Shown: piece after piece, positions 1-6,403 of the stretch
How positions within the stretch are numbered: position 1 is the first letter of the stretch
How the letters are laid out: each line of letters begins with the position of its first letter
Assembly (NCBI GenBank): GCA_039821555.1
Contig: JBCBNX010000006.1
Location: forward strand, 1 to 64,000
DNA from: Bacteroidota bacterium
GTDB taxonomy: Bacteria; Bacteroidota; Rhodothermia; Rhodothermales; Rubricoccaceae
DNA: 64,000 bases
Reading direction: 5' to 3'
Notes under the pieces: model-generated
What the model was told of the DNA's origin: nothing
Database searches by the model: none
What the model saw: only the letters and a program-made list of their open reading frames with translations
Translations under genes and position numbers: made by a program

Positions 1-558
1 GGTGCCGATGCCCGAGAAGCCCCGCAGGCTGCCGGTGCCGGAGACGTTGAAGGCGGCTGCGTTCTCGAAGCGGGCGCCGTCGTAGACGTAGAGGATGCCG
101 GAGCCCTCCCAGGTGGTGGTGCCTTGGTTGCGGAGCACGGCGGTGGCGCCGCGTGCGCCGCGGCTGGCGTTGGCGCCGGTGAAGCGGAGGAGGCCGTCGT
201 TGACGAGCGTCCCCGCCTCCAGATAGCCGCTGATCCACTCCACCACCGCGTTAGCTCCCAGGGTGCTCGGCTCGGACAGCGTGACGGGGCCAGTGAGCAC
301 GAGCGTCTGCGTGCCAGCGTCGCCACCGAAGCGCAGCGACAGCGCGTCGATGCGGTTCGAGGTGATCGTGTAGGTCCCCGCGAGGAGGACGCATGCGCGG
401 TCGGCGGTCGTGGGTATACCGCCGGACCAGTTCGAGGCGTCGCCCCACGCGCCGCCGCTGGCGCGGGTCCACGTGGTCGTACATCCGTCCTGCGCAGCGG
501 AAGCGGGAGCGCATGCAAGGCACAGGATAACGAATAGAATATTGGTAGCTGTACGCAT
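1..558 (-). CDS. Secreted surface protein, N-terminal part (runs off the window)
   Basis: Reading leftward from the ATG at 558 gives 186 codons with no stop, so the gene continues beyond base 1. The product starts with a clear signal peptide (MRTATNILFVILCLACAPA, then SAAQ). After it comes an ExGxWxDxxNWSGGxPT-type stretch and alternating polar and hydrophobic segments rich in Gly, Thr and Asn, as in right-handed beta-helix or autotransporter-like passenger proteins. It is probably exported to the cell surface or the medium. The function is not recognised and the C-terminus, which would show the anchoring or sorting signal, lies outside the window. The frame choice is supported by the signal peptide and by the absence of stops over the whole stretch. 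Confidence 0.7.
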   Translation of the reverse strand, partial: MRTATNILFVILCLACAPASAAQDGCTTTWTRASGGAWGDASNWSGGIPTTADRACVLLAGTYTITSNRIDALSLRFGGDAGTQTLVLTGPVTLSEPSTLGANAVVEWISGYLEAGTLVNDGLLRFTGANASRGARGATAVLRNQGTTTWEGSGILYVYDGARFENAAAFNVSGTGSLRGFSGIGT

Positions 559-720
559 GACACTTGTGGGTAAGGAGGGGTCTGGTCACAATTACGTGCT
601 TGCCTCGGCGATCTCCTCACGGTGGGGAATTTTCCCGAGGCGGCACCCGCCACCTTGCCTACCGAATCCAGATCTTAGGCCAAAGCGTAGAGCCCTCCCT
701 CTGTCTTGACCCTCGCACGC

Positions 721-1209
721 ATGTCTGTCCACGAGGACGCTTCGCCGACATCTTCCAGCCGCATGGTACGCGGAGGGTGGCTCGTCGTTGGCTTGTCGTG
801 CGTCGGACTAGGAGCGCTGGGCGTGGTGGTGCCTGGGCTTCCCACGACGGTATTCTTTATCGGCGCGGCGGCGTGCTTCGCCCGGTCGAGTCCGCGCCTG
901 GAGCGCTGGGTGCTCGGGCTGCCCACCATCGGGCCGCTGGTGCAGGGCTACCGCGACGGCTTGGGAATGCCGAGGCGCGCCAAAGGAATGGCCATCGCTG
1001 CCATCGCCGTGGCCGTCTCGCTGAGCCTCTGGTCGATCCCGTCGTGGATCGGGCGCTCAGCCGTCGCCACGCTCGGACTGGTCGGTGTGGCCTACATCGC
1101 CCTGCAGGTGCCCACGCGCGAACGGGTCCTGGCCGAGCGCGTCCGGCGCGACCGGATCCAACGCGAGCACGGCCGCCACGAGCGCGACCGCCACGAGCAC
1201 GCAGAGTAA
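721..1209 (+). CDS. DUF454/YbaN-family inner-membrane protein
   Basis: 162 aa. The motif GLGALGVVVPGLPTTVFFIGAAACFARSSP split over residues ~30-60 is the hallmark of the YbaN/DUF454 family: a small membrane protein with the conserved PGLPTTxF loop and a second half of two more hydrophobic helices (about residues 90-130). Role unknown in the family. The ATG at 721 was preferred to an in-frame TTG at 706 because the family begins shortly before the first helix. The C-terminal tail is unusually charged (HGRHERDRHEHAE) and is built on short DNA repeats; the last 14 bases including the stop are duplicated directly downstream (1213-1226). Confidence 0.8.
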   Translation: MSVHEDASPTSSSRMVRGGWLVVGLSCVGLGALGVVVPGLPTTVFFIGAAACFARSSPRLERWVLGLPTIGPLVQGYRDGLGMPRRAKGMAIAAIAVAVSLSLWSIPSWIGRSAVATLGLVGVAYIALQVPTRERVLAERVRRDRIQREHGRHERDRHEHAE

Positions 1210-1226
1210 GCCCACGCAGAGTAAGC
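1198..1226. repeat. Tandem duplication across the stop codon of the DUF454 gene
   Basis: CACGCAGAGTAAGC occurs exactly at 1198-1211 and again at 1213-1226, period 15. The period is a multiple of three, so the second copy carries a second in-frame TAA. Confidence 0.85.
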
Positions 1227-1315
1227 ACGCCCGATGCTCGGAGGAAGCGCTCAGGTCGGGCGTATCCTCTGCCACTGTTCTACGTAGCTGCTCACGCCAC
1301 CTACCTGTTTGTGCT

Positions 1316-2164
1316 ATGCCTCGTTCAAGTCGTCTCGCTCTCCTCCTGATTGCTGCGTGCCTGAGCGGTTCGCACGGGTCTGCTCAGTCGGGCGCGGACT
1401 ACACCGAGGTCGTGCAGGGCGTCCCGTTTGTGATGAAGGCGATCCCCGCCGGGACCTTTCAGCAAGGCTGCGGCGAGGCCGACGAGCCGTGCATCGAAGA
1501 GGAGTGGGTGGACTACGAGGCCGGCATCCGGCAGCAGTCGGTGTCGGTGGCGGCGTTCTACCTCGCCGAGACGGAGACCACCTGGGCGCTCTACCAGCGC
1601 TGCATCGACGCCGGGGCCTGCCCCGACAACACCGCCGACGGGGGCGACAACGGCTGGGGCAAAGGCACCCGTCCTGCAATCGAGATGAGCTGGAACGACA
1701 TAACGACGGCGTTCCTCCCGTGGCTCAACCGCGAGACGGGCGGAGCCTATCGCCTGCCCACCGAAGCCGAATGGGCGTACGCCGCCCGCGCAGGCACGAC
1801 CACCCCCTACCCCTGGGGCGATGAGGCTGATTGCTCGAAGGCGCGCTACGGCTTCATCACCGAGGACTGCGGCCGCCCGACGTCCACGGTGCCGGTCAAG
1901 AGCTACCCGCCCAATGCGTTCGGGCTCTACGACATGCACGGCAACGTGTGGGAGTTCGTCTCCGAATGCTGGCAGTCGGGGCACGCCGACGCGCTCGGGC
2001 TGCAGACGAACCTGTTTGGCGGCGAGGCCTGCGAGGAATTCGTCCTGCGGGGCGGCTCCTGGCTCAACGCGCCGCACGAAATCCGCACCACCATGCGCGC
2101 CCGGCACGTCCGCACCTACCGCGAGAGCGGCGACGGCTTCCGCCTCGCTCACGACCTGGGCTGA
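1316..2164 (+). CDS. Secreted SUMF1/FGE-sulfatase-domain protein
   Basis: 282 aa with an N-terminal signal peptide ending near SHGSAQ. The rest is a formylglycine-generating-enzyme-like domain: xFxMGxC-like start (PAGTFQQGCGEADEPC), the helix PAIEMSWNDITTAFLPWLN, the signature YRLPTEAEWAYAARAG, YPWGDE, and the C-terminal FGLYDMHGNVWEFVSECW and FVLRGGSW. Members of this fold include sulfatase activators, EgtB/PvdO-type enzymes and many substrate-unknown proteins. No sulfatase lies nearby, so sulfatase activation is not supported. ATG 1316 was chosen because it starts the signal peptide. A second, more divergent member lies at 15866-17197. Confidence 0.8.
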   Translation: MPRSSRLALLLIAACLSGSHGSAQSGADYTEVVQGVPFVMKAIPAGTFQQGCGEADEPCIEEEWVDYEAGIRQQSVSVAAFYLAETETTWALYQRCIDAGACPDNTADGGDNGWGKGTRPAIEMSWNDITTAFLPWLNRETGGAYRLPTEAEWAYAARAGTTTPYPWGDEADCSKARYGFITEDCGRPTSTVPVKSYPPNAFGLYDMHGNVWEFVSECWQSGHADALGLQTNLFGGEACEEFVLRGGSWLNAPHEIRTTMRARHVRTYRESGDGFRLAHDLG

Positions 2165-2184
2165 CGGGGACGATGCCGTCCCCG
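2165..2184. other. Intercistronic hairpin
   Basis: CGGGGACG at 2165-2172 pairs perfectly with CGTCCCCG at 2177-2184 across a 4-base loop, directly after the stop of the SUMF1-like gene and 14 bases before the next ATG. There is no T-run, so it may be a processing or stability element rather than a terminator. Confidence 0.5.
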
Positions 2185-2198
2185 CTGAAGAGAATGCC

Positions 2199-2720
2199 AT
2201 GACGAGGCTGTTTCAAGAGGCAAAGGAGGCTTCGGCCGCGTGGAACCTGGCTAAAACGGCGCTCCAAACATCGGTCTTCTGGGCGGTGTTGCTGTTTCTC
2301 GTTCCCGGTCTGCTCGTGTGCATCGAGGCGATGCTCGGCGTGCCGTCGTTTGCGCCGCAGCGGGGGGGCGGCGTCGCCGTGTTCGTGGTGGCGAGTGCGC
2401 TCGGCCTCTGGAGCGGGGCCACGATGGCCGTCGTGGGGCAGGGCACGCCGCTGCCGCTCGACACGGCCCGGAAGCTGGTGATCCGCGGGCCCTATGCCTG
2501 GGTCCGCAACCCGATGGCGGTCGCTGGGCTGACGCAGGGGGCAGGCGTCGGCCTCGTCCTCGGCTCGTGGGGCGTGCTGCTCTACGTCCTCGCCGGGGGT
2601 CTTCTCTGGCACACGCTCGTCCGACCCGTGGAGGAAGCCGACCTTGCCGCGCGGTTTGGGGCCTCGTTCGAGCAGTACCGGCGCGCCGTGCGGTGCTGGT
2701 GGCCGCGATGGCGACGGTAG
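2199..2720 (+). CDS. Isoprenylcysteine carboxyl methyltransferase-like membrane protein
   Basis: 173 aa, ATG 2199. Four hydrophobic segments (about residues 25-45, 55-80, 100-140) and the family motif LVIRGPYAWVRNPMAVAG, followed near the C-terminus by EEADLAARFGASFEQYRRAVRCWWPR. The RGPYxxVRNPM and EExxLxxxFGxxYxxYxxxVxxxxP blocks define the ICMT/PEMT-like SAM-dependent methyltransferases of bacteria. The substrate cannot be told from sequence; phospholipid or isoprenoid-like lipids are usual. It lies 34 bases after the SUMF1-like gene and could be cotranscribed. Confidence 0.75.
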   Translation: MTRLFQEAKEASAAWNLAKTALQTSVFWAVLLFLVPGLLVCIEAMLGVPSFAPQRGGGVAVFVVASALGLWSGATMAVVGQGTPLPLDTARKLVIRGPYAWVRNPMAVAGLTQGAGVGLVLGSWGVLLYVLAGGLLWHTLVRPVEEADLAARFGASFEQYRRAVRCWWPRWRR

Positions 2721-2783
2721 CGTGCGACGCGGCAACCTGTGGCGCGAGCGGGCGTCTCAACGCGCACACTTCTCCCCGCTGCC

Positions 2784-3368
2784 ATGCTGCCCGTTTTCCT
2801 TTCGCTCCTCCTCGCCCTCACGACTAGCCCGGATCAGGGCGAGCCTGAAGCGCATCAACAGTCTGATCCCACCATGACCCTGTTCGAGTTCGACGCCCCC
2901 GACGACGCGGCCTGGCAGGTCGTCAACGACGGCGTCATGGGCGGGCGCTCGCAAGGTTACATCAACATCGAAAGCGGCGTCCTCCGCTTTCACGGTACGC
3001 TCGTCACGCAGGGCGGCGGCTTCACGTCCATCCGCATCAGCCGGGCAGCAGACCTGAGCGCCTACGACGGCGTCGAACTGCGCGTGCGCGGCGGCGGCCG
3101 GACGTTCGAGGTCGAGGTGGACGACGGGACGATGCGCGGGTGGCGGCGGGTGTCGCGGCAAGCCCCCTTCGAGACGACGCCTGAATGGACCTGGGTGCGC
3201 GTGCCCTTCAGCGCCCTCGGCACGACGGTCTGGGGCCAGCCGGTCAACGCCACGCCCATCGACGTAGCGTCCGTGGAGGCGTTCGGCTTCTACATCGTGG
3301 ACGGTATCGATGGGCCCTTCGAACTGGAGGTCGAGGCCATCCGGGCCTACCGCGATACGACTGATTGA
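2784..3368 (+). CDS. CIA30-family secreted protein
   Basis: 194 aa. After an N-terminal hydrophobic signal (MLPVFLSLLLALTTS) the protein shows the CIA30 (complex I intermediate-associated protein 30) fold: FEFDAPDDAAWQVVNDGVMGGRS, GVLRFHGTLVTQGGGFTSIR, ELRVRGGGRTF and a C-terminal GFYIVDGIDGPFELEVEAI. This galactose-binding-like domain is common in bacteria outside complex I assembly, and its ligand is unknown. ATG 2784 begins the signal peptide; an upstream in-frame GTG at 2739 would put the signal internally. Confidence 0.8.
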   Translation: MLPVFLSLLLALTTSPDQGEPEAHQQSDPTMTLFEFDAPDDAAWQVVNDGVMGGRSQGYINIESGVLRFHGTLVTQGGGFTSIRISRAADLSAYDGVELRVRGGGRTFEVEVDDGTMRGWRRVSRQAPFETTPEWTWVRVPFSALGTTVWGQPVNATPIDVASVEAFGFYIVDGIDGPFELEVEAIRAYRDTTD

Positions 3369-3384
3369 GGCGAGGAAGTGGCTC

Positions 3385-3774
3385 TCACGTGCCAGCTTCG
3401 GAAGGTGGCGCTTCAGGGGCCGTGGCTTCGGCGCATACCTGCCCGGCTCGGACCATGAACAGCCCCGCCGAGGTCGCCTCCTCGAACGACAGCTCCGGGC
3501 GGATGCGAGCGGTCTCAGCCTCGCTGTCCTTCAGGGTCGCGACGACGAAATCGTAGGCGGTGTCCGTCAACTCGGCGCGCGCGAGGTCGTCGGCGCACGT
3601 GCAGAGCGCCTCGTCCCAGTTGAGCGCGTCCAGGCAGGCCTCGACGAAGCGGTCCTCCATAGCCGTCGGATTCGGGGTAGCGTCGTCGTCCGAGTCGGAG
3701 CTACAGCGGGCGCCGAGCAGCGGAAAAACGACGAGCAGGGCGATCAGGAGCGGGGAGAGCCGACGCGGTTGCAT
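3385..3774 (-). CDS. Small exported Cys-containing protein, unknown function
   Basis: 129 aa from ATG 3774. It has a typical N-terminal hydrophobic segment followed by Cys (PLLGARCSSDSDDD). The residue before Cys is Arg, which is not a normal lipobox, so lipidation is uncertain. The mature part has a short Cys-rich helix pair (FVEACLDALNWDEALCTCADDL) and a second helical stretch ending VRAGQVCAEAT. No known family recognised. It lies immediately downstream of the vWA gene on the same strand (41-base gap), suggesting cotranscription. Confidence 0.65.
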   Translation of the reverse strand: MQPRRLSPLLIALLVVFPLLGARCSSDSDDDATPNPTAMEDRFVEACLDALNWDEALCTCADDLARAELTDTAYDFVVATLKDSEAETARIRPELSFEEATSAGLFMVRAGQVCAEATAPEAPPSEAGT

Positions 3775-3815
3775 AGGAGTGCGGGCAAGACGAAAGGGGG
3801 AACCGACAATAGGCG

Positions 3816-5465
3816 TCACGGCGTGCGGAGGGCGATGGTCTGCTCCGAGCCTGCCACGACCTCGAAGACGAGCGTGTCGTAGGTGCCCGGCCAGCCCTCG
3901 GCGCGGTAGGTGCCTGGGACGAGCGCGATGCGCTCGCCGGACTGCTTCGTGCGCGACCGCCCGCGCTCGCCCCGCCCGATGAACACGCGGCGGTCGCCCT
4001 CCCGCGTCCCGTCGGCGCTCTCGTAGACGAACGTTACGAACCCGACGGGCACGTCGAATTCGATGTGCTGCTCCTCTGGCGACGCAGGCACCACGACGCC
4101 CCGCTCGACATGGGGAATGAGGTCGTTGTCGAGGTGGATGTCGTAGGTGCCCGGTCGGATGTCGGCGCCGTTCGACGTGTGGACATCGTAGCGCTTCTCG
4201 CCGTCCTGGTAGAGGTCGTAGTTGCCGCGCAGCCGGACGTCCGACGAGCCCGCGTGCATGCTGAAGCGCGCGCGGACCGTGGCGACGGCCTCGAAGCGCA
4301 GCGTCTTGTGCTCGCCCGCTGCGAACGACGCGGTGACCTCCAGCGTGTTGTCCTGGTTGAGCGTGCTCTGGAACGTGTAGGTGCCCTCGTCCACGTAGAC
4401 GGTGTCGAACGGGCGGAAGGTGAAGACCTCCGCGCCGTCCTGGTAGGCGCGGATGAGCGCGCCCCGCCGCTCCTCGCCGTTCTCGATGAACACGGCGCTG
4501 GCCGACGGCGGCACGACGACCTCGACCTCCACGACCATGTCGTCCGTCGCGCTGGTGGTGAGGGGGCGCGTCACGGGGCGGTAGAGCGTGCCGTTTTGCG
4601 TGCGCACGCCCACGACGAGGTCGTAGGGGCCTGCCTCTACGACGTTGCGCCCGTCGCTCGTGACGGCGAAGCGCTCGACGCCGTCCTGCACGAGATGGCC
4701 TTCGATGGGCATCGCGTTGCCCTGGGCATCCACGCCGCGCAGGGTGAGCGCCACGGAGCCGCCGCTGGGCGGAGGGCCCGGCTCGGCTTCGGTCGGGGAT
4801 TCCTCGACGACGTCCTCGCGGATCTGCGCCAGCTCGGCCGCGAGTTCGTCGGCGGAAGATGCGTCGCGGTACGCGGTACCCGCGGCCTCGGCGATGCACT
4901 GGAGCGCCCCCCGTTCCTGTGCTTCAATGCCGAACCCGACCACGTGCACGTTGACGGCGATGTCCTGCTCGCGCCAGGCGCGGACGAGCGTGCACGGGTC
5001 CTCGTCGCACGTCTCGTTGCCGTCGGTGATGAGGATGATCTCGCCCGCGCGCCCGTCCATGTCATTGAGAGCTTCCCGGAGGCTATAGGCGATGGGCGTC
5101 ATGCCGAGCGGGTTTAACTCGCGAGCGAACGCCTCGACCTGCGGCACGGCCGTCGCGGCGTCGCCGAGGGGGACGACGAGCTCGGAGTCGCGGCAGTTGC
5201 GGCGCTCGCGGTGGCCGTAGACGCGCAGTGCAAGGTCGGCGCTGCCGAAGTCCTGCGCCACGAAGTTCTGGAGCACGGCCTTGGCGACCTCGACCTTGCG
5301 CGAGGCGTCGGGCAGCGCGCCCCACATCGATCCCGAGCCGTCCATGATGACGTAGATCGCACGGCCCGGCGCGTCTTGCGCCAGAGCGCTCGGGCGTCCA
5401 CTGACGAGCAGGAGGAGGACGGGCAAGAAAAACAGAGGGGCGCGAAGCATCGCACGGGAGGGCAT
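3816..5465 (-). CDS. Secreted von Willebrand factor A-domain protein
   Basis: 549 aa from ATG 5465. Signal peptide residues ~1-30 (ends ALAQ), then a vWA domain with a complete MIDAS start D42-x-S44-x-S46 (MDGSGSMWG), the Thr-containing LNPLGMTPIAYSL and the Asp-containing ILITDGNETC. The DGSGSMWG and NxTPIAYSL pattern matches periplasmic or surface vWA proteins with metal-dependent ligand binding. The C-terminal ~320 residues are three or four beta-sandwich-like repeats, each with an internal phrase of the type YxDGEKRYDVHTSNGADIRPGTYDIH (here split), perhaps PEGA-like. Ligand unknown. It is divergent from the sigma factor gene. Confidence 0.8.
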   Translation of the reverse strand: MPSRAMLRAPLFFLPVLLLLVSGRPSALAQDAPGRAIYVIMDGSGSMWGALPDASRKVEVAKAVLQNFVAQDFGSADLALRVYGHRERRNCRDSELVVPLGDAATAVPQVEAFARELNPLGMTPIAYSLREALNDMDGRAGEIILITDGNETCDEDPCTLVRAWREQDIAVNVHVVGFGIEAQERGALQCIAEAAGTAYRDASSADELAAELAQIREDVVEESPTEAEPGPPPSGGSVALTLRGVDAQGNAMPIEGHLVQDGVERFAVTSDGRNVVEAGPYDLVVGVRTQNGTLYRPVTRPLTTSATDDMVVEVEVVVPPSASAVFIENGEERRGALIRAYQDGAEVFTFRPFDTVYVDEGTYTFQSTLNQDNTLEVTASFAAGEHKTLRFEAVATVRARFSMHAGSSDVRLRGNYDLYQDGEKRYDVHTSNGADIRPGTYDIHLDNDLIPHVERGVVVPASPEEQHIEFDVPVGFVTFVYESADGTREGDRRVFIGRGERGRSRTKQSGERIALVPGTYRAEGWPGTYDTLVFEVVAGSEQTIALRTP

Positions 5466-5593
5466 CTGGGCCAAGGCACGGTGAGCAAGGTGGTCACAGA
5501 GAGATGGGACAAAGACGGGGACGAGGGCTCACCCCGTGTGACATCGTCGACCGGCCCGACCCAGGAGGGCGGTCAGTCCTGCTCCGAGCTGGA

Positions 5594-5624
5594 TTGCAGG
5601 AAAGCAGGCCAAGCACTATGTTTT
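5594..5624 (+). promoter_or_regulatory. Candidate promoter for the sigma-factor gene
   Basis: TTG at 5594-5596 followed after 20 bases by TATGTTTT (5617-5624) resembles the Bacteroidota -33/-7 arrangement (TTG, N19-21, TAnnTTTG). Read as sigma-70 it is TTGCAG, N17, TATGTT. A start near 5631 would place the leader about 22 bases before ATG 5653, which supports that start codon. Confidence 0.45.
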
Positions 5625-5652
5625 CAGTTCTCTGGGCTTGCCGAGGCGTCCC

Positions 5653-6246
5653 ATGCCCCCACCGTCCTCTCCTGCGGTCACCCAACTCCTGCACGAGTGG
5701 TAGGGGGGCGACGAGGCCGCGCTCGACCGACTCATGCCGCTGGTCTACGACGAGCTTCGTCAGCGGGCGCACTACCACATGCGGCACGAGCGCGACGGGC
5801 ACACGCTGAGCACGACGGCGCTCGTCCACGAGGCCTTTCTCAACCTGGCGGGCGACGGGCCCGCGGCGTGGGAGAACCGCGCGCACTTCTTCGCCATCGC
5901 CTCGCGCGTGATGCGGCGGGTGCTAATCTGGTATGCCCGACAGCGCAATGCGGCCAAGCGCGGCGGCGGCGCGGCACGGCGGTCCCTCGACGAGGCGATG
6001 CTGCTCACCGACGCCCGCCTCGACGACCTGCTCGCGCTCGACGATGCGCTGGAGCGACTCGAACGGCTGGATCCGCGCCTCTGTCGTGTCGTCGAGTGCC
6101 GCCACTTCGGGGGGCTGAGCGTGCAGGAGACGGCCACAGCCCTGTCCATCTCGCCCGCCACCGTCAAGCGCGACTGGCAGACGGCCCGGGCCTGGCTCCG
6201 CCGGGCACTGCACGATGAGCCGCGTGCCATCGATGCTGCACAGTAG
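5653..6246 (+). pseudogene. ECF-type sigma factor with an in-frame amber codon near the N-terminus
   Basis: From ATG 5653 the frame reads MPPPSSPAVTQLLHEW, then TAG at 5701-5703, then GGDEAALDRLMPLVYDELRQ and on to the stop at 6246. The family (TIGR02999-like ECF sigma factors) normally has Ser or Arg in this place (QLLxxWSxGDxxALDxLxPLVYDELR), so a one-base change (TCG to TAG) would explain it. The rest is intact: region 2 (TLSTTALVHEAFLNLAG, RAHFFAIASRVMRRVLIWYARQR) and region 4 HTH (VVECRHFGGLSVQETATALSISPATVKRDWQTARAWLRRAL). Internal initiation at ATG 5734 would give 170 aa lacking the first helix of region 2. The next gene is its usual partner, a TPR Ser/Thr kinase. A sequencing error, suppression or real decay cannot be separated here. 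Confidence 0.75.
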
Positions 6247-6306
6247 AGAGGGACGGGATCTACGTTCCAGCTTGCAGTTCTCGCGATGAGCGCCGGGATG
6301 GACAAC

Positions 6307-6340
6307 GATCCTTCGACTCGCGGCGCTCGCTCAGGATGAC
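6307..6340. repeat. Palindromic intergenic repeat (GATCCTTCG...CTCAGGATGAC family)
   Basis: A 34-base imperfect palindrome with ends GATCCTTCGACTCGC and GCGCTCGCTCAGGATGAC. Relatives lie at 17277-17310 (inverted) and 17357-17399. It sits between the sigma factor and kinase genes. Confidence 0.65.
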
Positions 6341-6403
6341 ATCATTCCGAATCAATCCTCTGCAAGCTGTAGGGCGTGCATTGGGGCGAGGACATCCAAG
6401 CTC

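Noticed and set aside
1316..2164. Sulfatase-activating enzyme
   Set aside because: No sulfatase gene in the window; the fold has many other uses.
3385..3774. Certain lipoprotein
   Set aside because: Arg at the position before Cys does not fit a lipobox, so I list it only as exported.
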